Shown: positions 31,377 through 41,157 of the stretch, in pieces
How the letters are laid out: every line of letters begins with the position of its first letter
Position numbering within the stretch: the stretch's first letter is position 1
Source: Acidobacteriia bacterium AH_259_A11_L15
Lineage (GTDB): Bacteria; Acidobacteriota; Terriglobia; Acidiferrales; 2-02-FULL-67-57
NCBI GenBank assembly: GCA_027717655.1
Contig: JALLOH010000001.1
Span: forward strand, 18,147-82,146
DNA: 64,000 nucleotides
Direction of reading: 5' to 3'
The notes under the pieces: model-generated
Told to the model about the DNA's origin: nothing
Seen by the model: the letters and a program-made list of their open reading frames with translations, nothing else
Database searches by the model: none
Made by a program: the position numbers and the translations under genes

Positions 31377-31514
31377 GGTTCGCCTCACTCCGCACCGCCT
31401 GGGTTCTATCAGTCTAGCGCAGCTTGCAGGGGCAAACGAAACCATCCGAGAAAGAAAAGCGGCAACCCTCGGGGAGGTCCCTTGCTCTTCGTGCTACACT
31501 GGGCGGAGTCGCGA

Positions 31515-31590
31515 TGGGGCGGAGTGCGTCTGGTAGCACGTCGGACTGTTAATCCGAAAGGTCCAGGTTCGAATCCTGGCGCCCCAGCCA
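31515..31590 (+). tRNA. tRNA-Asn (GTT)
   Basis: Full cloverleaf: acceptor TGGGGCG/CGCCCCA, anticodon arm TCGGA-CTGTTAA-TCCGA, T arm CCAGG-TTCGAAT-CCTGG, encoded CCA. Confidence 0.95.
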
Positions 31591-31646
31591 TCTTTCCTGC
31601 CCGATTGTGGTGGCGGAGAAGTCCCGTCGGTCACCGGGTGAGGCTT

Positions 31647-32519
31647 CTACAAGTGGAAGCCGAGGCCGCTGCCGCTCTCTTCGATCAGCAGATTGTCGAT
31701 CAGGCGGGCGCGGCCGATCCAAACAGCCAGGGGAATCAACGTGGCCCCGGCAACGCGCCCCACGGGCTCCAACGTGTCGGCGTGGACCACGGCGACATAG
31801 TCCAAGCGGGCGTGGGGCTCACGCTCGATGAGTTGCCGGATTTCGCGAACAATGGCCTCGGTTCGCCGCTCACCCTTCTCCACCAGCTCCCGCGCCCGGC
31901 ATAGACTTCGATAGAGCACCCGCGCGGCCCGCCGTTCTTCTCCGTTCAAGTAGTAGTTGCGGGAACTCAAGGCCAGGCCGTCGGGTTCGCGCACGATGGG
32001 GCAGACGACGATTTCCACCGGCAGGTTCAACTCACGGACCATCCGGCGAATGACCACGCACTGCTGGGCGTCCTTCCGCCCGAAGTAGGCTCGGTGGGGC
32101 TGGATGATATTGAACAGCTTCAAGACCACGGTGGCCACACCCCGAAAGTGCCCGGGACGGAATTGGCCTTCCAGGGGAGCACTGACCTTTTCCACCGTCG
32201 CGTAGGTCTGGAAGTTTGGCGGATACATCTCCTCGACCGGGGGAGCGAAAAGAAAATCCACCCCCTCGCGCTCGAGCAGTTGAGCGTCGCGGGCGGGCTC
32301 GCGCGGGTACTTCCGGTAGTCCTCGGTGGGACCGAACTGGGCGGGGTTGACGAAGACGGAAGTCACGGTGACCTCGTTCTCCTGCCGGGCGCGCCGCACC
32401 AGTGAGAGGTGGCCCTCATGCAACGCTCCCATGGTGGGGACAAAACCGATGCTCTTGCCCCCACTGCGCAGGCCAAGGCTCGCCGTCTGCATTTCAGCCG
32501 CGCGGGTGAACGCCTTCAT
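31647..32519 (-). CDS. panC: Pantothenate synthetase
   Basis: IGFVPTMGALHEGHLSLVRRARQENEVTVTSVFVNPAQFGPTEDYRKYPR; FGRKDAQQCVVIRRMV. Confidence 0.96.
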   Translation of the reverse strand: MKAFTRAAEMQTASLGLRSGGKSIGFVPTMGALHEGHLSLVRRARQENEVTVTSVFVNPAQFGPTEDYRKYPREPARDAQLLEREGVDFLFAPPVEEMYPPNFQTYATVEKVSAPLEGQFRPGHFRGVATVVLKLFNIIQPHRAYFGRKDAQQCVVIRRMVRELNLPVEIVVCPIVREPDGLALSSRNYYLNGEERRAARVLYRSLCRARELVEKGERRTEAIVREIRQLIEREPHARLDYVAVVHADTLEPVGRVAGATLIPLAVWIGRARLIDNLLIEESGSGLGFHL

Positions 32520-32608
32520 CTTGCGAAGTTCACGTCACGGGCAACGAGACGGTCGCGAGCCCAGTAGTTGTAGTCGGGGAGCTCCCGGAGGGTGGCCAGC
32601 GGAATCAT
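32516..32608 (-). pseudogene. 30-aa ORF resembling the N-terminus of a DinB-family protein (probable remnant)
   Basis: MIPLATLRELPDYNYWARDRLVARDVNFAR then TGA overlapping panC ATG (ATGA); YNYWARDR resembles DinB-family N-termini. Confidence 0.5.
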
Positions 32609-32625
32609 TTGTGGCCTCCTTCGGC

Positions 32626-33510
32626 CTAGCGGGAACTGCGGGCCAACCAGCGCTCGCGCACCTCGGGTGAAAGCCGGTTGGTCTCGGCTTCGGCGGGAAA
32701 GCTACCGGTGGTGACGTCCGCCACGAAGCGGCGAACCGCTTGCCCGAGCTCGGCGCGCAGGTCGGCGTAGCGGCGGGCGAACTTGGGCTGCACACCGAAG
32801 CTCAACCCGACCAGATCGTGCCAGACCAGCACCTGGCCATCGCAGGCCGGTCCGGCGCCGATGCCGATGGTGGGGATTTTCAGCTCGCGGGTAATCTGCT
32901 CCGCCACCTCGGCGGGGATGCTTTCCAGCACCAGCGAGAACGCCCCGGCGGCTTCCACGGCCCGCGCATCGCGCAGCAATTGCTCGGCCGCCGCCAGGGT
33001 CTTGCCCTGGAGCTTGAAGCCGCCCAGGGCGTGGATGGATTGCGGGGTCAAGCCGATGTGCGCCATCACGGGGATGTCGTTCTCCACCAGCTTGAGGATG
33101 AGGTCGAGGCGCTTTTCGCCGCCCTCGATCTTGACCGCCTCCGCCCCCGCTTCCTTGACGAAGCGGATGGCGTTGACCAGGGCCTGGTTGGGGTCGAGCT
33201 GGTAGCTGCCGAAGGGCATATCAGCGATGAGCAAGGCCCGCTGGGTGCCGCGGTGGACAGCGCGGGTGTGGTGGAGCATCTCCTCCATGGTGACCGGCAG
33301 GGTATTCTCGTGGCCCAGCACCACCATGGCCAGCGAGTCCCCCACCAGGATAATGTCCACGCCGGCAGCGTCCACCAAACGGGCAGTCGGGTAGTCGTAA
33401 GCGGTCAAACAGGTGATCTTTTCGCCGCGGGGTTTCCTGGCCAGGATTGCCGGTACGGTGACCTTGCGCGTCTCCCGTCCGGCCCCTTGCGGGTGCGGAA
33501 GGGTAGTCAT
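32626..33510 (-). CDS. panB: 3-methyl-2-oxobutanoate hydroxymethyltransferase
   Basis: KITCLTAYDYPTARLVDAAGVDIILVGDSLAMVVLGHENTLPVTMEEML; VMAHIGLTPQSIHALGGFKLQGK. Confidence 0.96.
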   Translation of the reverse strand: MTTLPHPQGAGRETRKVTVPAILARKPRGEKITCLTAYDYPTARLVDAAGVDIILVGDSLAMVVLGHENTLPVTMEEMLHHTRAVHRGTQRALLIADMPFGSYQLDPNQALVNAIRFVKEAGAEAVKIEGGEKRLDLILKLVENDIPVMAHIGLTPQSIHALGGFKLQGKTLAAAEQLLRDARAVEAAGAFSLVLESIPAEVAEQITRELKIPTIGIGAGPACDGQVLVWHDLVGLSFGVQPKFARRYADLRAELGQAVRRFVADVTTGSFPAEAETNRLSPEVRERWLARSSR

Positions 33511-33610
33511 GTTGTCCTCCGGGTATCGCGCCCTTGCCAGGCTACAATCCCTTCACCCTCATTAGATACCCTGGGGCCGGGTTTGGCAACCGCGAACTGC
33601 AAGCGTCCCG

Positions 33611-34363
33611 CTACGCGGGGCCGAGGGGAAGGAAGTACTGCGTGCCCTTGACCGGCTCGCTCAGCCGCCGCAACAGCTCTCGCAAATCCTGGTGGCGCTC
33701 GACGAAGTCAATCTCGGTGGTGTTGATCACCAACAAGTCAGAGGCTGAGTAGCGGAAGAAAAAGTGTTCGTAGGCGTCCACCACCGCCTTCAAGTAGGCA
33801 TCGGAAATATCCCGCTCCATCGCCGCGGCCGGGCCTTTCCGCAAGCGCTGGCGCAAGACCGCCGGGGTAGCTTGCAGGTAGATGACCAGGTCCGGGGTGC
33901 GCAGTTGGGGGCGGAAGAGCTCGTAGTACTGCTCATAGATTTTCAGCTCGGCGTCGGCGAGGTTGAGCGCGGCAAAGATGCGGTCTTTTTCGAACAGGTA
34001 GTCGCAAATCAGGGGCCGGGGATCGTGCTCGAGAGCCAGGTCGTGCAATTGCCGGTAGCGGGCCAGCAGAAAACACAGTTGGGCGCGAAAGCTCCCCCCG
34101 GGCTTCTCGGCGTAGAAGTCGCCCAGGTGCGGGTTGTCGGTGCGGTCGGCGAGCAGACGGCCATGCAAGCGGTCGGCCAGGATGCGCGCCAGGGTGGACT
34201 TCCCTACCCGGATAGGCCCCTCGATGGCCATATAGCGAGGCGGCGCGAGTTGAGGCGAGGCAGCCATGCCCTCCCGGGAGGAACTTTCGAGGGGGTCGTC
34301 GCGATTATAGCCAGCGGAGACGGAGGGGGCAAACCGGGGAGTCAAACCCCGGACGCACCTCAA
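33611..34363 (-). CDS. Deoxynucleoside kinase family protein
   Basis: YMAIEGPIRVGKSTLARILADRL P-loop; PRPLICDYLFEKDRIFAALNL; PDLVIYLQATPAVLRQRLRKGPAAAMERDI. Confidence 0.85.
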   Translation of the reverse strand: MRCVRGLTPRFAPSVSAGYNRDDPLESSSREGMAASPQLAPPRYMAIEGPIRVGKSTLARILADRLHGRLLADRTDNPHLGDFYAEKPGGSFRAQLCFLLARYRQLHDLALEHDPRPLICDYLFEKDRIFAALNLADAELKIYEQYYELFRPQLRTPDLVIYLQATPAVLRQRLRKGPAAAMERDISDAYLKAVVDAYEHFFFRYSASDLLVINTTEIDFVERHQDLRELLRRLSEPVKGTQYFLPLGPA

Positions 34364-34398
34364 CCGTCTAATAAGTGGAAGCGGGGGAGGAGGTACAG

Positions 34399-35550
34399 AT
34401 GAACCACAGGAGGTTTTACCTTTTACTTGGCGTCGCGCTGCTTTTCGCCGGGACTTTTCTGGCCTGGCAGAATCTGGCCGAAGCCGCGGCGTCCAGCCAG
34501 CCCGGGGCGCCGGTAGCCCAAACAGGCTGGCAAGTCCACTAACCCATCACCCACTCCAACCTGGCGCTGTTCCCGGTGACTACCAGCCTCCACCACGACA
34601 GCTCCGGCTACATCACCCTCGATGAAGGGCTGCAGTCGGGCGAAGTCGAGGTGACCGAGCTGGGCGCCGCCTTGATTCGGCAGCGGCCGGGCACGCCGCC
34701 GCCGAGCCAGGCTCAGGTGAACACGCTGGCCTTGGTCAACCACTCGAAGAGAGCCCTGATTCTGCTGGCGGGCGAAATCGTCACCGGGGGCAAACAGGAC
34801 CGGATAATTTCCAAGGACCGGATTGTTCCCCCGGGCGCCGACCCGCTGCCCCTGGACGTCTTCTGCGTCGAGCCGGGCCGCTGGCACGGAGCCTCGCAGG
34901 CCTTCGGGGGCACGAGCCTGATGGCCGCGCCGCGGGTGCGCGAAAGGGCGGCCGTGGCCAAGAACCAGCAGGAAGTCTGGGCGGCCACGGATGCTGTCCG
35001 GGCCGGCGTGGCCGAAGGCATTGCCCCGGGGGCAGAAGGACGCGTGGCCCGCCGGGCATTGAGCGCCTCCTCCAGCTACGCCCAACTGGAAAACTCCGAA
35101 GTTTTCCGGCAGAGAATCGACCAAGCAAGCAGCACCCTGCAGCGCGAGTATGAACGTGCCCTGCGGGGAGCGTTGAAGGGCAAGAACGTAGTCGGCGTGG
35201 TGGTGGCCATCAATGGCGAAGTGGTCTGGGCCGACCTGTTTGCCGACCCGGCGCTCTTCGAGCGCTACTGGCCGAAGCTGCTGCGCAGCTACGTGGTGGA
35301 GGCGTTGAGCGTGTCCGTAGTCGAGCACGCCCGGGCCTCGGTGGCCGACGCCCAGCGCTTCCTAGGCGAGCGCGAGGGCAGGCAAATCATCGAGGTCGAG
35401 CCGGGCGAGTACCGCCTGGTGCAAATCGACCATCCCCGCTACAGCGTCTTCGAGCTGGCTTCTTTGTGGGAGAAGGGCGAGCCGCTGCTCCACTTCAATA
35501 AGCTGCGCAAGGAAGCGCGGGCCGCGTCGCCGCCCATCCCGCGCCGCTAG
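34399..35550 (+). pseudogene. ARPP-1-like (DUF6569) secreted protein gene with in-frame TAA at 34540-34542
   Basis: ATG 34399 encodes signal peptide MNHRRFYLLLGVALLFAGTFLAWQNLAEAA...WQVH*PITHSNLALFPVTTSLHHDSSGYITLDEGLQ; downstream frame open to 35550. Confidence 0.7.
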
Positions 35551-36053
35551 CGAGGCGAGAAGCGGCGAATGGCGGAGCGGTCAGCGAGCGCCGCCAGCAT
35601 CTCGCCGGGGGTCTGGCTGGTAATCGGGTGGCGCCAGTCCGGGGCCAGCTCGCGCAGCGGTTCCAGCACGAACCGGCGCTCCGCCAGCCGGGGATGCGGG
35701 ATGGTGAGCTCCGGCAGCCGCACCACGTGGCTGCCATAAACAAGGATGTCGATGTCCAGTCGGCGGGCGGCGGGTTGGAGGCCGCTCCGAGGGCGGCGGC
35801 CGAACTGCCGCTCGAGGCGATCCAGCACCCGCAGCAGCTTCAGGGGCATCAGCTCGGTTTCTACCTCGAGCACGCAATTCAGGAACCAGCGCTGGGAGAC
35901 GGTGCCCACCGGCTCGGTCTCGTAGAGGGCCGAGCGCCGGCGCACTACCACTCCGGTCGGCCCCAGGGCGGCGACGGCCTGGTCGATCTGCGCGGCGCGG
36001 TCGCCCAGGTTCGAGCCCAGCGAGAGGTAGGCAATCTTGGTGTAGCGACTCAC
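35547..36053 (-). CDS. folK: 2-amino-4-hydroxy-6-hydroxymethyldihydropteridine diphosphokinase
   Basis: AYLSLGSNLGDRAAQIDQAV; RRSALYETEPVG; FLNCVLEVET; RRLDIDILVYG. Confidence 0.95.
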   Translation of the reverse strand: MSRYTKIAYLSLGSNLGDRAAQIDQAVAALGPTGVVVRRRSALYETEPVGTVSQRWFLNCVLEVETELMPLKLLRVLDRLERQFGRRPRSGLQPAARRLDIDILVYGSHVVRLPELTIPHPRLAERRFVLEPLRELAPDWRHPITSQTPGEMLAALADRSAIRRFSPR

Positions 36054-36127
36054 GGGAACTCTTGATTGTAGCCCGCGGGCGGCGGCGATGGTACCATTCC
36101 CTCGACGCCGAGAAGCTTCGGAGCCCG

Positions 36128-37807
36128 ATGTCCGAGACGCTGCCCATCCCCGAGGCCATCCTGGAAGTGGTGGAGCCGAGCGGCGGCCGCCGTCCCGTAA
36201 AGATACTGAAATCGCCCTTCCGGATCGGCCGCGGCCAAGAGGCGGCCAACGACCTGCAACTGCCCGACAAGCGCATCTCCCGCAACTGCGCCGCCGTGGT
36301 GTATGGCGACGGGAAGTTCCGGCTGGAAGACCTCGGCCAGCGGCACGGTGTTTTCATCAACGGCGAGAAGATCCAATCGCATCCATTGCAGGACGGCGAC
36401 ACCATCACCTTCGGGATGGCGGACTCCTACAGCATGGTGTTCCGCCGCGGGCCGGTGGCGAAGACCGTAGACCAAATACTGGATGGGCTGGAACACGCCC
36501 AGGAGGTCGAGCCGGGGGCGCGGGAGCTGCGGCATCTGAGCCTCCTGCTGGAGACGACGGCCCTGCTGCAATCGCAGCTCCCGATGGAGGACCTGCTGGC
36601 GCGCGTGGTGGACCACGCCATCGAGGTCACCGGAGCCGACCGGGGCGTGCTGCTGCAGGCCGAGCGCGAGGGCAGGACTCACCCAGTGCTGGCCCGGCAG
36701 CGCGGCGGCCGCTCCTTGGAACCGGAGGGCGTGCGGGTCAGCAGCACAGCCGTGCGACAAGCCTTGAAGGGACAAAAAAGCATAGTGGTCGAAAACATGG
36801 AGCAGGTAGCCTTGCGGGAGGCGCGCAGCGTGGCCGAGTTGGACTTGCGCTCGCTGGTCGTCATTCCCCTGCTGACGCTTTCCCAGTTGGGCGCCGGGGA
36901 TGCGACCTACGTGCCCAGCCCGGAGGACCTGCTGGGCCTGCTCTACCTGGACAGCCGCCGCCCGGTGGCCTTTTCGCAGCTGGAGCGGAAAGTCCTGGAC
37001 GCGCTGGCGTCGGAAGCCGCCAGCGTGCTCGACAACGCCCGCCTGGTACAGATAGAGCTGGAGCGGCGGCGGCTGGAGCAAGAGCTGACCATCGCCCGCG
37101 AAATCCAGCAGGCGTTGCTGCCCAAGGACTTCAAGCAGTACACGCACCTGCAAGTGACCGGCATCAACCGCTCCTGCCTGGCGGTGGGCGGGGACTACTT
37201 CGACTTGATGGAGTTGGAAGCCGACCGCACCGCCTTCGTGATCGCCGACGTTTGCGGCAAGGGGCTGGGGGCGGCGCTGGTGACGGCAATGCTGCAAGGG
37301 ACCTTCTCCGCCATGACGCTGGGGAAGGAACCCACGCAGGTGTTCGCCCACGTGAACCGCTTCATCTGCGAGCACTCGGAGGTGCAGCGCTACGCCACGC
37401 TGTTCTTCGGTACCGTGGACACCGGGGGCGAGCTGACCTACGTGAACGCCGGGCACCTGCCGCCGCTGCTAGTCCGCGACGGGCGTGCGGAAGCGGTGAT
37501 GGGCGCGGAGTGCCTGCCCATCGGGCTGGTCGCCGAAGCAACGTTTGCCGCCCGCTCGCAGAAGCTCCAGCCTGACGATACTCTGGTGCTTTACACCGAC
37601 GGCATCACCGAAGCAGTCGACACGCAGGACGAGCAGTTCGGGATTGAACGCCTGCAGGAAGCTGTCTCCCGCCACGCCACCGCGAACGTGCAGGACTTGC
37701 AAGCAGCCATCCTGGCCGAAGTGGAGGAGTTCACCCGCGGCGCCTACCAGGCGGACGACATCACCGTGCTCATCGTCCGCTACCGGGGCCGGTCAGGAGC
37801 GGAATAG
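36128..37807 (+). CDS. FHA-GAF-SpoIIE (PP2C) domain phosphatase, RsbU-like
   Basis: [27 protein letters not shown] (FHA); central GAF-like region; [10 protein letters not shown]...[22 protein letters not shown] (SpoIIE). Confidence 0.9.
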   Translation: MSETLPIPEAILEVVEPSGGRRPVKILKSPFRIGRGQEAANDLQLPDKRISRNCAAVVYGDGKFRLEDLGQRHGVFINGEKIQSHPLQDGDTITFGMADSYSMVFRRGPVAKTVDQILDGLEHAQEVEPGARELRHLSLLLETTALLQSQLPMEDLLARVVDHAIEVTGADRGVLLQAEREGRTHPVLARQRGGRSLEPEGVRVSSTAVRQALKGQKSIVVENMEQVALREARSVAELDLRSLVVIPLLTLSQLGAGDATYVPSPEDLLGLLYLDSRRPVAFSQLERKVLDALASEAASVLDNARLVQIELERRRLEQELTIAREIQQALLPKDFKQYTHLQVTGINRSCLAVGGDYFDLMELEADRTAFVIADVCGKGLGAALVTAMLQGTFSAMTLGKEPTQVFAHVNRFICEHSEVQRYATLFFGTVDTGGELTYVNAGHLPPLLVRDGRAEAVMGAECLPIGLVAEATFAARSQKLQPDDTLVLYTDGITEAVDTQDEQFGIERLQEAVSRHATANVQDLQAAILAEVEEFTRGAYQADDITVLIVRYRGRSGAE

Positions 37808-38857
37808 AGGAGCCGAAGAGGAGCCCGGGGCGGGCGCGCGCCCGAGGTGTTTGTAGGCCAGCTCGGTGGCCACGCGGCCGCGGGCGGTGCGGTTCAGAAA
37901 GCCGATTTGAATCAAGAAGGGCTCGTAGACTTCCTCGATGGCGTCGGCTTCTTCACTGACGGACGCCGCCAGGGTATTCACCCCCACGGGGCCGCCGCTG
38001 TACTTGTCGATGATGGTCAGCAGCAGCTTGCGGTCCATCTCGTCCAGGCCGTAGCTGTCCACTTCCAGCATCTCCAAAGCGTCCTCGGCCACCCGGCGAT
38101 TGATCTTGCCGTCAGCGCGCACCTCGGCGAAGTCGCGGACGCGCCGGAGCAGCCGGTTGGCCACGCGGGGGGTACCTCGGGAGCGGCGGGCAATCTCCTC
38201 GGCGCCAGCGGCGTCAACCTCAAGCTCGAAAATCCGGGCGGAACGAGTGACGATTTCTTGCAAGTCGTCCGCCGGGTAGAAATCCAACCGGTGGACGAGG
38301 CCGAAGCGGGAGAGCAGCGGCTTCGAGACCAGGCCGGTGCGCGTGGTGGCCCCCACCAGGGTGAAGCGCTCCAGGCGATAGACCTGGGCACGGGCGCCCG
38401 GCCCCTTGCCGACAATCATGTCGATCTTGAAGTCCTCGAGCGCCGGGTAGAGGATTTCCTCCACGGTGGGCAGCAGTCGGTGGAGCTCGTCGATGAAAAG
38501 CACCTGGCGGAGCTCCAGGATAGAAAGGATGGTAGAGAGGTCAAGCGCCCGCTCCAGCACCGGGCCGGAAGTGGTCTCGATGCGCACGCCCAGCTCGTTG
38601 GCCAGGATGCCGGCCAGCGTGGTCTTGCCCAGCCCGGGCGGGCCGCTCAGGAGCACGTGATCCAGGGCGTCGCCGCGCGAACGGGCGGCCTCCACCGCGA
38701 TGGCCAGGTTTTCCTTGAGCTTCTTCTGCCCGATGAAATCTTTCAGCAGGCGGGGGCGGACGCTGAGCTCGAACTGGCGGTCGTCGTCGAGGGGAGCGCC
38801 CGAGAGGATTCCGCTCGTGTGGGGGCGGACGTTCAGCGCCTCTTTTCTCTTAGCCAC
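37793..38857 (-). CDS. ruvB: Holliday junction branch migration helicase RuvB
   Basis: [42 protein letters not shown]; start inferred at GTG 38857. Confidence 0.96.
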   Translation of the reverse strand: MAKRKEALNVRPHTSGILSGAPLDDDRQFELSVRPRLLKDFIGQKKLKENLAIAVEAARSRGDALDHVLLSGPPGLGKTTLAGILANELGVRIETTSGPVLERALDLSTILSILELRQVLFIDELHRLLPTVEEILYPALEDFKIDMIVGKGPGARAQVYRLERFTLVGATTRTGLVSKPLLSRFGLVHRLDFYPADDLQEIVTRSARIFELEVDAAGAEEIARRSRGTPRVANRLLRRVRDFAEVRADGKINRRVAEDALEMLEVDSYGLDEMDRKLLLTIIDKYSGGPVGVNTLAASVSEEADAIEEVYEPFLIQIGFLNRTARGRVATELAYKHLGRAPAPGSSSAPLFRS

Positions 38858-39435
38858 TGCAGCGCTCCCTTCATCAGGGCCTCGAAAGTATCCCTTGCTT
38901 TCCGGGATTGTAGCACCTCGCGCACGGCGCGGGCGGCCAGTTTGGGTTCGCAACCCATGTTTTCCAAGGCGGAGACGGCCTCCTCGGCAGCGTCGCTCAT
39001 TGGGGGCCCGGCAGGGGCGGGTTCCGAGGTCGCGAAGGTTCGGGAGAAGCGGTCGCGGAGCTCCTGCACGATGCGCTCGGCGGTCTTGGGGCCGATGCCG
39101 GGCACGACCAACGCCAGTGGGTTGTTGCGCCGGATGGCGTTGGCCAAGTCCTCGGGGCTCAAGCCCGCCAGGGCCATCAGAGCCATCTTGGGGCCGACGT
39201 TCCTGACGGTGAGCAACTGCTGGAAGGTCTGGCGCTCGGCCGGGGTCTTGAAGCCGTAGAGGGTGAGCGAGTCTTCGCGGACGTGGGTATGGACCGCCAG
39301 AGCCAGTTGCTTGCCGGTGGCCGGGAGCTGCGAGGTGGAATAGGGGACGCGCAGCTCGTAGCCAACGCCGTTGACTTCGAGGAGAATCTGGTAGGGCTGC
39401 TTGGAAAGAAGCGTGCCGCGCAGGTGCCCGATCAT
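38833..39435 (-). CDS. ruvA: Holliday junction DNA-binding protein RuvA
   Basis: [31 protein letters not shown]; HhH motifs [13 protein letters not shown] and [13 protein letters not shown]. Confidence 0.96.
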   Translation of the reverse strand: MIGHLRGTLLSKQPYQILLEVNGVGYELRVPYSTSQLPATGKQLALAVHTHVREDSLTLYGFKTPAERQTFQQLLTVRNVGPKMALMALAGLSPEDLANAIRRNNPLALVVPGIGPKTAERIVQELRDRFSRTFATSEPAPAGPPMSDAAEEAVSALENMGCEPKLAARAVREVLQSRKARDTFEALMKGALQWLREKRR

Positions 39436-39443
39436 CCGCCGCG

Positions 39444-39472
39444 ATTATGCGCGACCCATCTCAGAGAGTCAA
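39444..39472 (-). promoter_or_regulatory. Sigma70-type promoter upstream of ruvA
   Basis: Minus strand TTGACT - 17 nt - CATAAT, immediately upstream of the ruvA ATG. Confidence 0.55.
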
Positions 39473-39829
39473 CGCACACACTCCCTGACTATCCCAGCGG
39501 CGTCCCTCGGCTCCGCTCCCTTCGGCCCCGACGCCTCGGGGCTCAGGGCAGGCGGGACAAGGAAGCCGTTGGGTTGAACGAAAAATAAGAAAGCCAACCG
39601 GTTCAGCCCACGGGCTTCTGCCCGTGGGAAAGCGCTCTGGCCGGTGGGGCCTCCCCCTTGGGGCGGGGCTGATTTTTGGCCGTTTGGCCGCCAGCGGGGG
39701 GGGCGCCGCACCCTACCCCCTGCCCGCTCGGCATACTCCGTATCCGGGCCCTACACGGCGTGTAGGGGGCATTCCTGAAACCGGCTAGGAGCAGGGGAAA
39801 GGCCCCCGGGTGCCACCCGGCGGCCGGCG

Positions 39830-40111
39830 CTAGGCGGTGCCTTCTTCGAGTTCGACGTGGTCAATGACGCCGATCACGGCCATGTCGATGGGGGAGTTGG
39901 GGCGCTCGACGGCGGTCATGGCGCAGAAGCCTTCAGTCACCACCAGCACGCGCTCCCCTACCCCGGCGTCCACGGCATCGAGGGCCAGGATGGGCTGGCC
40001 CTTGTCCGTGCCGTCGAGGTTCAGCGGCTGGATGTAAAGAATCTTGGCGCCCTCGTGGGAGGGAGCTTTCTGTGTGGCCCAGACTTGCCCGATGACGCGC
40101 CCAATCAGCAC
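39830..40111 (-). CDS. BMC-P shell vertex protein (EutN/CcmL family)
   Basis: MLIGRVIGQVWATQKAPSHEGAKILYIQPLN...ILALDAVDAGVGERVLVVTEG...PIDMAVIGVIDHVEL. Confidence 0.93.
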   Translation of the reverse strand: MLIGRVIGQVWATQKAPSHEGAKILYIQPLNLDGTDKGQPILALDAVDAGVGERVLVVTEGFCAMTAVERPNSPIDMAVIGVIDHVELEEGTA

Positions 40112-40115
40112 TTCG

Positions 40116-40592
40116 TCATTCCCCTGCTTGTATCTTTCTTAGCTGATGGAAGAACTCATCTCGCTGTCGGCTTGCCCGCTCCACCCGGCGTGTTTTTTCC
40201 GTCAGGTAGCGTTGGCCTTTGATCGGGCTGTTCTGTAATGAGTCGGCCCACGCACGCAACTGGCGGGAAATTTTCTCCGCACCTAATTTCAAATCTGAAA
40301 TCTCAGATTTGAGATTCTTGAGGTCGGGCAGCCGTTCAAGCAAACACAACATCGAGCGCACTTCCCCTGCTGAACCACGGGCGATGTACAGAAAGGTCAG
40401 AAGCTCCTGCGTCGTGCCCCGCTCGAAGCCTTCCGCAATGTTGTTGGACACCGAAACCGCTGCGCGCTCGATCTGATTCCGCAGACTGGCCTGGCGCACA
40501 AAAGCATCATTTGAAGTAAAGGCTAATACGCGGACGCCTAATTGAATGGCGTCGTTCCAAACAGGCAATTCTTCAAAACGCGAATACTTCAC
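40116..40592 (-). CDS. Four-helix-bundle protein (S23/IVP-like family)
   Basis: RFEELPVWNDAIQLGVRV...LRNQIERAAVSVSNNIAEGFERGTTQELLTFLYIARGSAGEVRSML. Confidence 0.9.
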   Translation of the reverse strand: MKYSRFEELPVWNDAIQLGVRVLAFTSNDAFVRQASLRNQIERAAVSVSNNIAEGFERGTTQELLTFLYIARGSAGEVRSMLCLLERLPDLKNLKSEISDLKLGAEKISRQLRAWADSLQNSPIKGQRYLTEKTRRVERASRQRDEFFHQLRKIQAGE

Positions 40593-40628
40593 CGTGCGCG
40601 GCTCCCGCTGTCCCTTCTCTATCCGTGT

Positions 40629-40922
40629 TCATCTGCGTGAATCTGTGGTTCCCTCATCTTTCACGTCGACCTTGTCGACAATGGCGACGATGGTGGTTTC
40701 GGTGGGCACCTCGGCGGGATACCAGGCGAAGCTGGCCTCGCGGCCGCGGCACCAGTAGACGGTTTCGCCGGCGCCGGCGCCAACCGAGTCCAGGGCGATC
40801 ACCGGCTTGCCGGTGGGCTTGCTCTGGCGGTCGAGCGGTTGGACGATGAGAATCTTCTTCCCCTCGAGCGCGGGGCTTTTCACCGTGCAGACCACGTTGC
40901 CGATGACTTTACCGAGGTACAT
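40629..40922 (-). CDS. BMC-P shell vertex protein (EutN/CcmL family)
   Basis: MYLGKVIGNVVCTVKSPALEGKKILIVQPLDRQSKPTGKPVIALDSVGAGAGETVYWCRGREASFAW...ETTIVAIVDKVDV. Confidence 0.93.
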   Translation of the reverse strand: MYLGKVIGNVVCTVKSPALEGKKILIVQPLDRQSKPTGKPVIALDSVGAGAGETVYWCRGREASFAWYPAEVPTETTIVAIVDKVDVKDEGTTDSRR

Positions 40923-40927
40923 CGACT

Positions 40928-41155
40928 CTAAAGTAGGTCGATAAACTGGTCTACGCTCAGGCCTGCATCCTTGACGAGCTTGCTCAAAGTTTCCACTTTG
41001 ACAGTCCTGTGTAAGGGAATTACCAAACGCTTTCTGGGATCGCTCGGATGTATCAGAACAGCATGGCTGCCCACAGTGTGGTCATGCAAATACCCAATCT
41101 TCATGAAGGCTCGAACGGCTTGTTGGCCGGATACATCACGAGGAAGCTTCGGCAC
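40928..41155 (-). CDS. hicA: HicA-family type II toxin (mRNA interferase)
   Basis: MPKLPRDVSGQQAVRAFMKIGYLHDHTVGSHAVLIHPSDPRKRLVIPLHRTVKVETLSKLVKDAGLSVDQFIDLL; GSH catalytic motif. Confidence 0.9.
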   Translation of the reverse strand: MPKLPRDVSGQQAVRAFMKIGYLHDHTVGSHAVLIHPSDPRKRLVIPLHRTVKVETLSKLVKDAGLSVDQFIDLL

Positions 41156-41157
41156 AC

